This document shows positions 7,283-15,583 of a DNA stretch of 19,570 nt, piece after piece; positions within the stretch are counted from its first letter, which is position 1; every line of letters begins with the position of its first letter. The notes under the pieces were generated by a model. It was given only the letters and a program-made list of their open reading frames with translations. It did no database searches and had not been told where the DNA came from. A program made the translations under genes and the position numbers. Origin of the DNA: Oscillospiraceae bacterium (GTDB lineage: Bacteria > Bacillota_A > Clostridia > Saccharofermentanales > Saccharofermentanaceae); contig CADCPU010000036.1 of NCBI GenBank assembly GCA_902803365.1, positions 1 through 19,570 on the forward strand. The letters are read 5' to 3'.

Positions 7283-8302
7283 TCAGAATATGAAATGGTA
7301 ACCTGTCCTGCTCACGAATTCCTCGCCTGCATTGATGACCGGAGTATCAAATCTCTCGTCATTGAGGGAGTTCGGATAGTACTGTGTCTCAAGGCAGAGA
7401 CCCGAATTCTTCTTGTAGATGACGTCACCCTTACCTACCATCGTTCCGATGTTGTTGCCTGTATAGAACTGCATACCCGGAAGATCAGTAAAGACTTCCA
7501 TCTTGATACCTGTCGTATTGTCAGTTACACAAGCAACAGCTTCCTTGCTGTACTGGATAGCGAAGTTGTGATCGTAACCGCCTGCGATATGGAGCTGATT
7601 ATCATCGGCATTGATATCCTTGCCGATCCTCTTGGATGTCGTGAAATCAAACGGAGTACCTGTTACAGGCATGAGCTCACGGGGGATAAGATCGTTGGAT
7701 ACAGGTGTATAGCAGCTGGCCATGATCTTGATCTCCTCATCGAGGATAAGTCCGCTGTCATGTCCGCCGAGGTTAAAGTATGTGTGATTAGTCGGGTTGA
7801 TGGCAGTCTTCTTGTCCGTCGTCATGTTGTAATCGAGGAAGAGAGTGTTATCTTCCGTAAGGCTGTATGCCACGGTGAACTCACGGTTACCCGGAAGACC
7901 GTACTCACCGTCTTCGAGCTTGAGCGTGAAGCATACGCGGTTCTTAACGAAGTCGATAACAGGATTGAACATCCTCTTGTGGAAGCCGTTATCAAAATCC
8001 GTGTGGAGATTATTCTTGTTCTCGTTGACAGGGAGCTTGCAGACAGTGCCGTCGATAGTGAACTGGGCACCTGCTGTTCTGTTAGCGATCGGTCCTACGC
8101 AGCTTCCGAAAAAGCACGGATTCTCACGATACTTCGTAAGGTCATCATATCCCAAAACGACATCGATCTTCTTGCCGTCTTTTGTAGGGATCCTGATGCT
8201 GACGATAGTCGCACCGAGCTCAATGAGATCTACCTCCATTCCGTTGTCATTAACAAGCGTAAACAGTGTGATCCCGCTTGGCGTAAGATCTGTCTTGATC
8301 AT
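7283..8302 (-). CDS. galM: Aldose 1-epimerase (mutarotase)
   Basis: This enzyme interconverts the alpha and beta anomers of aldoses such as galactose, glucose or xylose in the cytoplasm. The 339 residues match the usual family length. Landmarks are GPIANR (70-75), the catalytic His173 in NPTNHTYFNL, GYDHNF (242-247), TDLPGMQFYTGN, and the catalytic base Glu305 in GLCLETQYYPNS. GGAGGT lies nine bases upstream of the start. It follows the GH3 gene by 18 bases, so the two are probably co-transcribed: the hydrolase releases a fixed anomer and GalM equilibrates it. A plus-strand open frame covers nearly the whole gene and is judged a codon-bias shadow. Confidence 0.95.
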   Translation of the reverse strand: MIKTDLTPSGITLFTLVNDNGMEVDLIELGATIVSIRIPTKDGKKIDVVLGYDDLTKYRENPCFFGSCVGPIANRTAGAQFTIDGTVCKLPVNENKNNLHTDFDNGFHKRMFNPVIDFVKNRVCFTLKLEDGEYGLPGNREFTVAYSLTEDNTLFLDYNMTTDKKTAINPTNHTYFNLGGHDSGLILDEEIKIMASCYTPVSNDLIPRELMPVTGTPFDFTTSKRIGKDINADDNQLHIAGGYDHNFAIQYSKEAVACVTDNTTGIKMEVFTDLPGMQFYTGNNIGTMVGKGDVIYKKNSGLCLETQYYPNSLNDERFDTPVINAGEEFVSRTGYHFIF

Positions 8303-8320
8303 TTTAGCTATACCTCCGTA

Positions 8321-10438
8321 TCAAACAATGATTGAAATACTTTTTTTGCCGGTGAGCGCGAAGCTCCTCGGATCCGGTCCGTTAAAGCCGACGTAGATCT
8401 CGCAGCTTTGACCATCATAATTAAGGCGTCCTTCCTCATCAACTACGGCAAATGCCTTCTGAGGGATATCGATCCTGACGGTCTTACTTTCCTTACCGTC
8501 GAACTTGACGCGCTTAAATGCGACCAGCTTAGGGTTCAAGACCTCATATGGACTTTCGACCTTGAGATATACCTGAAGCACATCTTCTACAGCCACATCC
8601 TTGAGGTTAGATACACATACCTCCAGTTCGACACCGTTCTTCTTGAACGAATCAAGATCTCCTACGCTCATGACGTGAGCATCATCAACCTGTGTCTCAC
8701 CATATGTAAGTCCGTAACCGAACGGGTAGATCGGTTTCTTGGAATTGAATCTGTATGTCTTACCCTTCATAGAGTAATCAGTAAACTCAGGAAAATCTAT
8801 CAGATCCTTGTAGAAAGTAACAGGCAGCTTACCTGAAGGACTGATCTTGCCCAAAAGGATATCCGCTACGGAGTCACCGCCCTGAGCACCCGGATACCAG
8901 CACTGAAGGATAGCGGAAGCCTCGTCACAGAAGTCGAGCATGCTCATCGCACTTCCCGCCATTACGCATACGATAAACGGAGTACCCGTCCTGATGATCT
9001 CACGGATAAGGACTCTCTGAGACTCAGGGAACTCGAGGTCTCTCTTGTCGCCTGATGCGTACTGGTTACCCTCATCGCCCTCTTCACCTTCGAGTGTCTC
9101 GTTAAGACCGATACAGAGAACGACTACGTCGGAGTTCTCGGCTACCGAAGCAGCCTCAGCCAGACGGTTAAACTCTCTTGAGAGGAAGTCAGGCTTCGTC
9201 TTTACGATATCGCAGCCTTCGGAATAGAGGACTCTGATATCATCGCCTGCCGCATCCTGGATACCGCGAAGTATCGTCGTGTTGCGCGAAGCGGTTCCGT
9301 AGTAGTTACCGATCAGGGCAGCTACGCTGTCGGCATTAGGACCGATGACACCGATCGTCTTGACCTTGCTCCTGTCAAGCGGAAGGATACCGTCGTTCTT
9401 AAGAAGGACGATACTCTCGTCAGTTGCTCTCTTTGCAACCTTGAGGTGCTCCCTGCACTCGACTACGCTGTATGGGATATCGTCATACTCGGTCTTGTCG
9501 AACATTCCGAGCATATATCTTGTCGTGAAAAGATTAACAGCTGCTCTTCTGATGAGGCTCTCATCTATAAGGCCCATATCAAGAGCATTGAGGATCTTCT
9601 GGTATGTACAGCCGCAGTTGAGGTCACAACCCTTCTCGAGCGCGAGCTTAACGCTCTCTTCAGGAGAAGAAGTGATCTTGTGCTGTTCATGGAAATCTCT
9701 TATAGCCCAGCAGTCGGATACGTAGTGACCTTCAAATCCCCACATTCCGCGAAGGACTTCCTGCATCAGGTATGAATGAGCGTTGCAGGCCTCGCCGTTG
9801 GTCCTGTTATAGGCACCCATTACCGACTCGACCTTAGCCTCTTTGACGCAGGCTTCAAACTGAGGGAGGTATGTCTCCCACATATCTTTCTTGGATGCCT
9901 TGGCATCGAAAAAGTGTCTCTGATCTTCAGGACCCGAATGAACGGCAAAATGCTTGGCACATGCCGCGATCTTCATATAGTGGTCCTTGTCCGGCTCGCC
10001 CTGCAAAGCCTTAATGAAAGGAACTGCGAGTTCGGATATGAGAACGGGATCCTCACCGTATGTCTCCTGACCTCTTCCCCACCTCGGGTCTCTGAAGAGG
10101 TTGACGTTAGGAGTCCAGAAAGTAAGGCCCTTATAGATATCCCTGTCACCGTGCTTGGATGATTCGTTATACTTTGCTCTCGCCTCGGTCGATATGACCT
10201 CACCGATCTCACTCATGAGTTCGGGATCGAAGGTAGCTCCAAGACCGATAGCCTGCGGGAATACGGTAGCCGTTCCGGCTCTTGCGACACCATGGAGGCA
10301 CTCATTCCACCAGTTGTATTCGGGAATGCCCAATCTCTCGATCGCAGGTGCATCATAGCGCAACTGCGATGCCGCCTCCTCAATAGTCATACGGGAAACC
10401 AATTCTTCTGCTTTACGACGTGCATCTTCTCTAAGCAT
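8321..10438 (-). CDS. Glycoside hydrolase family 3, beta-xylosidase/beta-glucosidase type, cytoplasmic
   Basis: This is a 705-residue GH3 enzyme that removes terminal beta-linked sugars from oligosaccharides. The N-terminal barrel shows YNWWNECLHGVARAG (41-55), DPRWGRGQETYGEDP (117-131) and AKHFAVHSGP (161-170). The nucleophile is Asp242 in VSDCWAI. The alpha/beta sandwich domain (about 355-545) holds an acidic stretch GEEGDEGNQ (451-459), the likely location of the acid/base Glu. A fibronectin-III-like domain closes the protein. WNE.LHG and SDC (rather than SDW) at the nucleophile resemble bacterial GH3 beta-xylosidases, but substrate choice is uncertain. No signal peptide is present, so it should act on imported oligosaccharides. 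GAGGAG precedes the start by nine bases. A weak -10 (TATTAT, 10473-10478) lies in the divergent intergenic region shared with the AraC gene. Confidence 0.92.
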   Translation of the reverse strand: MLREDARRKAEELVSRMTIEEAASQLRYDAPAIERLGIPEYNWWNECLHGVARAGTATVFPQAIGLGATFDPELMSEIGEVISTEARAKYNESSKHGDRDIYKGLTFWTPNVNLFRDPRWGRGQETYGEDPVLISELAVPFIKALQGEPDKDHYMKIAACAKHFAVHSGPEDQRHFFDAKASKKDMWETYLPQFEACVKEAKVESVMGAYNRTNGEACNAHSYLMQEVLRGMWGFEGHYVSDCWAIRDFHEQHKITSSPEESVKLALEKGCDLNCGCTYQKILNALDMGLIDESLIRRAAVNLFTTRYMLGMFDKTEYDDIPYSVVECREHLKVAKRATDESIVLLKNDGILPLDRSKVKTIGVIGPNADSVAALIGNYYGTASRNTTILRGIQDAAGDDIRVLYSEGCDIVKTKPDFLSREFNRLAEAASVAENSDVVVLCIGLNETLEGEEGDEGNQYASGDKRDLEFPESQRVLIREIIRTGTPFIVCVMAGSAMSMLDFCDEASAILQCWYPGAQGGDSVADILLGKISPSGKLPVTFYKDLIDFPEFTDYSMKGKTYRFNSKKPIYPFGYGLTYGETQVDDAHVMSVGDLDSFKKNGVELEVCVSNLKDVAVEDVLQVYLKVESPYEVLNPKLVAFKRVKFDGKESKTVRIDIPQKAFAVVDEEGRLNYDGQSCEIYVGFNGPDPRSFALTGKKSISIIV

Positions 10439-10531
10439 ACTGCGGCACTCCTCTAAAAAAGATAGTATTTATATAATACAATCTTCGCTATGTTGATTTC
10501 ATTACAAATATCTATTTTTCTTTTACATTTA

Positions 10532-10557
10532 TTGCGGAATTTGTTGAACTGCCGCAA
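10532..10557. repeat. Inverted repeat in the araC/GH3 intergenic region (operator candidate)
   Basis: TTGCGG (10532-10537) and CCGCAA (10552-10557) are perfect arms separated by 14 bases. The -35 box of the AraC-gene promoter sits inside the repeat. It is also about 95 bases upstream of the GH3 start codon. A binding site for the divergent AraC protein, or for another repressor, is inferred. Confidence 0.5.
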
Positions 10558-10572
10558 GATACGTTATATAAT
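10544..10572 (+). promoter_or_regulatory. Sigma-70-type promoter of the AraC-family regulator gene
   Basis: TTGAAC (10544-10549), a 17-base spacer and a perfect TATAAT (10567-10572), about 41 bases before the start codon. Confidence 0.82.
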
Positions 10573-10613
10573 CAGAATACTCCAAGTGGGGCAAATGGAG
10601 GGGCATAAAACTT

Positions 10614-11537
10614 ATGAAAACACAGAAGAATGAGACGCCTGCAAATTACATGCAGCCGATCAGGCAGTTCTTGACGCGCACTGTTATCGGAAACGATGAA
10701 GACGTCGACTTTGTACCGCAGACCAATATGAGGATCTGGTACAACAATCAGGTAGAGGGGTATCCTATTCACAAACACGATGCGTTGGAGATCGTTATCC
10801 CTATGGAAAACGGCTATAAGTACATCGCCAACGGCAAGAAGTTCGACCTTAACACCGGAGACATCCTGTTCATACCGCCGGGAATTCTCCACGAGATCGA
10901 ATGCGACGCGGAAGGTTCGCGATTTATCTACCTTTTCGATATCAACTTTATAACCAAGTTCTTTGACTACAAGGATCTCAAGGATTTCATGTCAGAGCCG
11001 AGGCTCGTCAATCCTTCGACATATCCCGAGTCATACACTCAGATTTTCGATCACTTCATGAAGATAAATGATCTGTACTTCCTCTATAACGATATCGTTC
11101 TGGAGATGTCGATCTACTCTCACCTTCTTGCGGTGCTCGGAACTTTTGCAAGATCAGCTTCACCTAACGAGCAGGTCTGCATCGCGGATGTAAAGCAGCG
11201 CGAGACTTATATCAAGTTCAAAAGTCTCTTGAACTACATCAATGCACATTACATGGACGATATCACGCTCGACTACGCGGCATCGTTCGTTGGTTTCTCG
11301 AAGTTCCACTTCTCGAGACTGTTCAAGGAATATACGGATTCAACCTTCTACGACTATCTGTCCAGAAGAAGGATCCAGGCAGCAAAGCAGCTTCTGGCTG
11401 AAGACGGCAGATCAATAACGGATATCGCTTTCCAGACAGGATTCAATAACCTGACAACATTCTGCAGGAGCTTCCAGAAGATCGCGAACTGTTCGCCTTC
11501 CGCTTACAGGAACAAGCTCAAGAGAAAGACAAGTTGA
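10614..11537 (+). CDS. AraC-family transcriptional regulator with N-terminal cupin sensor domain
   Basis: This 307-residue DNA-binding regulator is the only plus-strand gene here. The N-terminal cupin domain (about 40-115) includes HKHDALEIV (53-61) and GDILFIPPGILHEI (82-95), the usual sugar-sensing fold of AraC regulators. The C-terminal HTH domain (about 200-302) has two helix-turn-helix units: LDYAASFVGFSKFHFSRLFK (219-238) and ITDIAFQTGFNNLTTFCRSF (268-287). PSAYRN follows. GGAGGGG lies about ten bases before the start. It is divergently transcribed from the GH3-galM genes, so control of those genes is the natural inference; an inverted repeat between them is a candidate site. The inducer cannot be told from the sequence. 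Confidence 0.93.
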   Translation: MKTQKNETPANYMQPIRQFLTRTVIGNDEDVDFVPQTNMRIWYNNQVEGYPIHKHDALEIVIPMENGYKYIANGKKFDLNTGDILFIPPGILHEIECDAEGSRFIYLFDINFITKFFDYKDLKDFMSEPRLVNPSTYPESYTQIFDHFMKINDLYFLYNDIVLEMSIYSHLLAVLGTFARSASPNEQVCIADVKQRETYIKFKSLLNYINAHYMDDITLDYAASFVGFSKFHFSRLFKEYTDSTFYDYLSRRRIQAAKQLLAEDGRSITDIAFQTGFNNLTTFCRSFQKIANCSPSAYRNKLKRKTS

Positions 11538-11543
11538 TATTCC

Positions 11544-11569
11544 AAAGGCCGGTCACTGATCGGCCTTTT
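11544..11569 (+). terminator. Rho-independent terminator of the AraC-family gene
   Basis: AAAGGCCG and CGGCCTTT form an 8-bp stem with a 9-base loop, followed by a T/C-rich tract (TTCCTTT). It lies six bases after the stop codon and between convergent genes. Confidence 0.8.
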
Positions 11570-11580
11570 CCTTTGCCTTC

Positions 11581-11985
11581 TTAGTCTTCGAAAACGATCT
11601 TATACGTATCCGCTACAGGGATCTTGGCATCGCCTTCAAATACGATGAGGTTATTGTATTCGTCTATGGTCCTGACCTTCCCCGTATGAGTACGGTAGCT
11701 TCCTCCCTCTTTCCTTCCGTCTTCCAAAAAGTAGTGAACGGTAACGAGCGGGCGCGAAGAGAGTCGCTCCTTAAGATCATTAAGTTTAACGTTAAGATCT
11801 GTTATCTCTTCTTCCGACATCTCGCGTCTTCGATCCGTGAGCCTTGCCGTCTCGGCAACGGCTTCATCATATCCGACAAGAGCCGCAAAAGGCGAAAACT
11901 GCGCCGCACGGTCGTGAGCAGACATCGGCGGATGCTCGGGATAATACGGTCTTCTCATATTAATGATGTCTTGGTAATCTCTCAT
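11581..11985 (-). CDS. YolD-like family protein
   Basis: This 134-residue YolD-like protein has the typical N-terminal block HPPMSAHDRAAQFSPFAAL (residues 18-36), then GYDEAVAETARLTDRR. A C-terminal beta-rich part would read protein-level signals such as VHYFLEDGR and TGKVRTID. YolD-like proteins are regularly encoded beside UvrX/DinB-type polymerases in Firmicutes and are thought to act with them as a UmuD-like partner; direct evidence is limited. The start overlaps the polymerase stop in an ATGA arrangement, so translation is coupled. Confidence 0.92.
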   Translation of the reverse strand: MRDYQDIINMRRPYYPEHPPMSAHDRAAQFSPFAALVGYDEAVAETARLTDRRREMSEEEITDLNVKLNDLKERLSSRPLVTVHYFLEDGRKEGGSYRTHTGKVRTIDEYNNLIVFEGDAKIPVADTYKIVFED

Positions 11986-13475
11986 GCCTTGTGCCCGCCT
12001 ATCTGTTTATTGCGCTCGATAGCAGTACCGCCCTTATCGAGATTTTTGACCTTAAGGACTGCATTCTTGCCGTACTTGCGCTTGATCTCGAGCATAGCTT
12101 CCTGAAGAGCGTGTTCCTTCTGAGCCTTGAGCGCCTTCTCAGCCTTGACCTCCTCGGGTTCAAGAAGATCAAAAAGATCGAGCTGTTCAGGAGTCCTTCG
12201 AGACGAAGTGTCATCCTCACGTATGACGTTACATGCGCAGATACAAAGGCGCCTGCTCAGAAGCTGCTTATCCATGATACTGTCAAAGAGCTTCATGGCA
12301 GCATCGGTTATCTCAGCCGTCGATGATGTGTGTCCGCTTAAGTTGATCGTGCCGTGTGCATGCTTCGGGACAGCCCTTCCATAGTGATCGATATGGACCT
12401 CTCCGACATAATCGGCGACCCTGAGGCTGTCACGATCATATCCGATCGTCAGGACAAGCTGATCGGTCTGAAGTCCCTTATCCACAAGATCAAGCGACAA
12501 CGAGTCAGCCATCTCCCAGACGATGAGCCTTGTGGTCATATAATCCTTCGGCTCCTGCAGCACCTGACCTGAGGACAGGCTGTTATTGGAAGGACGATAG
12601 TTCTTAACATCAGATATCGTTGTCGGTTCTATGCCCCATGCATGATCTATGAGAAGTTCGGCATTCTTTCCGAACAGCTTATACAAAAACTCATTTGTCT
12701 GATGATCAAGAGAGAACCTCGCTATATCACCCATCGTATAGATACCGAACTTCTCGAGCTTTACTGCGATACCGCGGCCGACTCTCCAAAAGTCAGTGAT
12801 CGGTGTATGATCCCACAAAGTCTCCTTATACTTCTGCTCATCCAGTTCTGCGATCCTGACGCCGTCCTTATCCGCAGGTATATGTTTGGCAACTATATCC
12901 ATCGCGACCTTGCAAAGATACATATTGCTTCCGATACCGGCAGTCGCGGTAATGCCCGTTGTAGCAAGAACATCACTTATAAGCCTTCTGGCAAAATCAT
13001 GCGCACTTATCCCGAGTGTCTTAAGGTATCCTGTCGCATCAATGAACACCTCATCGATCGAATAAGCAAAGATATCCTCAGGTGCGACATACTTAAGGTA
13101 GACACCGTAGATCTGCGCACTGACCTTCATATATAGTGCCATCTGCGGAGGCGCAACGATATAGTCCAGCGCAAGCGAAGGATCTGACTGAAGTTCTGAG
13201 AAAATATGGCTCTTGCCCGTAAGAGTCCTGCGTGGTGCTTTCCACCCGCGCTCCTTATTGATCTGCTCTACGCGCTGGATGACCTCGAACAGTCTGGCAC
13301 GGCCTCCGATCCCGTAACTCTTGAGCGAGGGAGATACGGCAAGACAGATCGTCTTCTCGGTCCTCGTGGGATCTGCAACGACCAGATTCGTGTTGAGCGG
13401 ATCCAGACCTCTTTGGACACACTCGACACTGGCATAGAATGACTTAAGATCTATTGCCAGATATACCCTGTCCAT
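11982..13475 (-). CDS. Y-family DNA polymerase (UvrX/UmuC-like)
   Basis: This is a translesion DNA polymerase of 497 residues. The palm motif AIDLKSFYASVE holds the metal ligand Asp9, and SIDEVFID gives Asp141 and Glu142. A helix-hairpin-helix region (around FWRVGRGIAVKLEKFGIYT) and a little-finger domain follow, with a C-terminal NLDKGG...RN.QIGGHK segment typical of UvrX-like proteins. The start at 13475 is preferred because GGGGGAG lies just upstream and the family begins at this point. An in-frame ATG at 13508 has no ribosome binding site and adds 11 unrelated residues. A LexA-like box is centred about 47 bases upstream, so SOS induction is expected. YolD is coupled at the 3' end. Confidence 0.93.
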   Translation of the reverse strand: MDRVYLAIDLKSFYASVECVQRGLDPLNTNLVVADPTRTEKTICLAVSPSLKSYGIGGRARLFEVIQRVEQINKERGWKAPRRTLTGKSHIFSELQSDPSLALDYIVAPPQMALYMKVSAQIYGVYLKYVAPEDIFAYSIDEVFIDATGYLKTLGISAHDFARRLISDVLATTGITATAGIGSNMYLCKVAMDIVAKHIPADKDGVRIAELDEQKYKETLWDHTPITDFWRVGRGIAVKLEKFGIYTMGDIARFSLDHQTNEFLYKLFGKNAELLIDHAWGIEPTTISDVKNYRPSNNSLSSGQVLQEPKDYMTTRLIVWEMADSLSLDLVDKGLQTDQLVLTIGYDRDSLRVADYVGEVHIDHYGRAVPKHAHGTINLSGHTSSTAEITDAAMKLFDSIMDKQLLSRRLCICACNVIREDDTSSRRTPEQLDLFDLLEPEEVKAEKALKAQKEHALQEAMLEIKRKYGKNAVLKVKNLDKGGTAIERNKQIGGHKA

Positions 13476-13479
13476 AACA

Positions 13480-13486
13480 CTCCCCC
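13480..13486 (-). promoter_or_regulatory. Start-deciding ribosome binding site of the Y-family polymerase
   Basis: GGGGGAG on the minus strand, four bases before the ATG at 13475. The in-frame ATG at 13508 has only AT-rich sequence before it. Confidence 0.75.
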
Positions 13487-13515
13487 GATCATATAGTTTT
13501 GACATCATAATAACA

Positions 13516-13529
13516 CAAACATTTGTTTG
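13516..13529 (-). promoter_or_regulatory. LexA (SOS) box candidate upstream of the Y-family polymerase
   Basis: The minus strand reads CAAACAAATGTTTG. It agrees with the Bacillus-type SOS consensus CGAACRNRYGTTYC at 12 of 14 positions. The wider site has perfect arms ACAAACA and TGTTTGT around two central bases. It lies about 40 bases upstream of the start codon, where it would overlap the core promoter. Confidence 0.7.
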
Positions 13530-13567
13530 TTTCTATCAGAAATCGCAACTTGACCGGGTTATTTTCT

Positions 13568-14473
13568 CTAGAGAAGTTCAAGACGCCATTTATTTACTTT
13601 TCGAACAGGAAAATACGATTCCTTAGCCTTACGAAGTCCCGGGATACCCAGGTCCTCTTCTCGGTTAACATAACGGATCTCAGGGAACTCGTTCTCCAAT
13701 ACAAGCTTATTTATCGCGACATAAAGTCCGTCATAGTTGGTGTCGGCTTTCTCAAAATGGATGAATCCCGTATCGCTGCGTCCTTTGCTTCCGACTGAAA
13801 AAGCGACGAGATTACCGTCGATCCTTATTGCACCGCCGCGTGCTTCAAGATCATTCCAACGTTTAAAGATACGCTCGATCATATAGTAATCGGAATCATC
13901 GGGGTCCGCGATATCGATCCCCTTCTCATTTGCCCAGAAGCGCACTAACTCAAGACACTCGTCAAACACATCAGGTGACAGCGTGACATATTCATAGTCA
14001 GGATAGAATCTCAGGAAGCGGCTCCAGTGATTTCTCTTCTTGGAATACTTCTTGCCCGGAAGAGTCCTTAGCGCTTCTGCATCATAGAGATAATCGGAAA
14101 AGTCCGCATCGAAGTCGAGCCTCTTGGGAATATCGACCTGTTCAAAAAGATGCTTCAGATTTTCCTCGATACCGTAGATCCTGAACTTCCATCCCCTGGA
14201 ATCAAATGCCTGCTTAACGGTACTGATTATCTCTCTGATCTTATCCGCATTAAGTCTGCCAAGCGGCATCAGCATAAACGGTGCCGTATGCCCGCCTCCG
14301 TCCGAGATCTGGACAAAGCAGTCTTCTATAACAGCCCATTCAACCTTGAAGAGATTGTTCCATGCATATCTGCAGTGAAAAGTAAGATCTGTTATATCAG
14401 TCTCGATCATCGAGTAATACTTGGTGTAGATATCGATATCTGTTGAAGACAAAGGTCGCCAAAAAGGAGTCAT
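13568..14473 (-). CDS. DUF2156 / phosphatidylglycerol lysyltransferase C-terminal-like protein
   Basis: This 301-residue soluble protein has a double GNAT-like fold related to the catalytic domain of MprF/LPG synthase. The diagnostic C-terminal part is present: LVAFSVGSKG (222-231), DTNYDGLYVAINKLVLE (244-260), YVNREEDLGIPGLRKAKESY (268-287). Known relatives transfer an aminoacyl group from tRNA to a lipid. This protein has no membrane-spanning flippase domain, so its acceptor is unknown. GGGAGG lies inside the end of the ATP-grasp gene. The start overlaps that gene's stop in an ATGA arrangement, so the two products are made together and probably work together. No terminator is visible after the stop. 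Confidence 0.85.
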   Translation of the reverse strand: MTPFWRPLSSTDIDIYTKYYSMIETDITDLTFHCRYAWNNLFKVEWAVIEDCFVQISDGGGHTAPFMLMPLGRLNADKIREIISTVKQAFDSRGWKFRIYGIEENLKHLFEQVDIPKRLDFDADFSDYLYDAEALRTLPGKKYSKKRNHWSRFLRFYPDYEYVTLSPDVFDECLELVRFWANEKGIDIADPDDSDYYMIERIFKRWNDLEARGGAIRIDGNLVAFSVGSKGRSDTGFIHFEKADTNYDGLYVAINKLVLENEFPEIRYVNREEDLGIPGLRKAKESYFPVRKVNKWRLELL

Positions 14474-15501
14474 TTTTCAGATCCTCCCTTCGTCGGAAGA
14501 GTAAGGATATCGTAGTACAAAGACGTACGGATACCCGAAGGCGTGATGCGCAGATCTTCCGTATCATTACCGCGCAGGACTTCAAACAGTCTCTTGACCA
14601 GATTGTTCCCGCCGAGCGAAGACACATGGATGCTGCCCATCGCTCTCGGATTGATCTCAAGGAGCTTAAGATCTCCGTTCACGTCTTCCTTAAAGCTTAT
14701 GCAGTTAAGATATTCAAGTCCCGTCACGTCGACGATCCGTTGGCAGGCATCGAAAACGCGCTGATCAAAAGCCGTCTCCGTACAAGACGACAGACCTCCG
14801 AACATGGCGCTGTTCTTTCTGATCGTCACGGATATTATCCTGCCGTTTCTGACCAGGATGTCGCAGTCCCATTCCTGTCCGGGAAGATAAGGCATCATAA
14901 GTCTCGGAACATCAAATCTCTTGGAACCGTCGATCATGCGAAGAACTGACGGACAGGTAATACCGGATGTCTCTCCGGCAAGAAGCGCAGACTGCCATTC
15001 TTCATCAGTAACGATCTTAATAAAGCCTTCCCTGTTTTCGCCAATGCAAGGCTTCATGACCTGAAAGCGCAGGTTATCCCAAGCCTCACCGACTGTCTCA
15101 ACAACGGCAAATTCAGTTACAAATTCTGAAGTTAAAGCATTCCCGCTCAAGAGCTTAAAAAGGCGTCCCTTATCATTGGCACCGGCGATCGCCTCAGGTG
15201 AAGAAGTGATCACGACCGCGCCTGTCTTCTCGCGTATCTCGTCAGCGGCTCCTGCCATAAGTTCCAGGCTCGCCGTAACGACCGGAAAAACATAGTCTAC
15301 ATGTTCTTTGGAAATGATATCGATCAAAAAGGAGATATACTCCGAACTGTTCCAGGCCGGAGCGACGTAATACCCGTCGAGCATGACCTGATGCGCAACA
15401 TCCGACGAAGAGCCGAACCCTATTATACGAATGCCGTCTATTTCCCTGAGCGCACGGATCATTCCCGTGAACTCACCGTCCGTAAGCAATACCGTTATCA
15501 T
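14470..15501 (-). CDS. ATP-grasp domain protein, carboxylate-amine ligase-like
   Basis: This is a 343-residue ATP-grasp enzyme. An N-terminal pre-grasp Rossmann-like domain (about 1-105) reads like carbamoyl-phosphate-synthase large-subunit relatives. The ATP-grasp fold follows, with ANDKGRLFK (108-116), the nucleotide-binding Lys150 in VMKPCIG, GQEWDCDILV (208-217), and the metal-binding LEINPRAMG (281-289). Such enzymes activate a carboxylate as an acyl phosphate and join it to an amine. The substrate cannot be predicted. No signal or membrane segment is seen. GGAGAT lies upstream of the start. It is coupled by an ATGA overlap to the DUF2156 gene. Confidence 0.88.
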   Translation of the reverse strand: MITVLLTDGEFTGMIRALREIDGIRIIGFGSSSDVAHQVMLDGYYVAPAWNSSEYISFLIDIISKEHVDYVFPVVTASLELMAGAADEIREKTGAVVITSSPEAIAGANDKGRLFKLLSGNALTSEFVTEFAVVETVGEAWDNLRFQVMKPCIGENREGFIKIVTDEEWQSALLAGETSGITCPSVLRMIDGSKRFDVPRLMMPYLPGQEWDCDILVRNGRIISVTIRKNSAMFGGLSSCTETAFDQRVFDACQRIVDVTGLEYLNCISFKEDVNGDLKLLEINPRAMGSIHVSSLGGNNLVKRLFEVLRGNDTEDLRITPSGIRTSLYYDILTLPTKGGSEK

Positions 15502-15526
15502 CTTATATCTCCGTTTCCATAACCAC

Positions 15527-15564
15527 TTGGTATCTATTTTTTACCAATAATTGCTACAGGTCAA
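15527..15564 (-). promoter_or_regulatory. Candidate promoter and inverted repeat of the ATP-grasp/DUF2156 operon
   Basis: On the minus strand, TTGACC (15559-15564), a 17-base spacer and AAAAAT (15536-15541) give a strong -35 and a weak -10. TTGGTA (15527-15532) and TACCAA (15542-15547) are perfect inverted arms that bracket the -10, so an operator here is plausible. Confidence 0.42.
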
Positions 15565-15583
15565 CCAAACTACAGGATTTTGA

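Noticed and set aside
7250..8335. Long plus-strand open frame covering all of galM (361 codons)
   Set aside because: The minus-strand frame encodes a full aldose 1-epimerase with its catalytic His and Glu. The plus-strand product resembles no known protein, has no ribosome binding site, and reflects codon bias.
13476..13508. Upstream start codons for the Y-family polymerase (ATGATG at 13508)
   Set aside because: No ribosome binding site precedes them, and the extra residues are not part of the family's conserved N-terminus.
13564..13575. Perfect 12-base palindrome TTCTCTAGAGAA across the stop codon of the DUF2156 gene
   Set aside because: It is short with no loop and no following T-run, so it is neither a terminator nor a convincing operator. 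It is partly fixed by the coding sequence.
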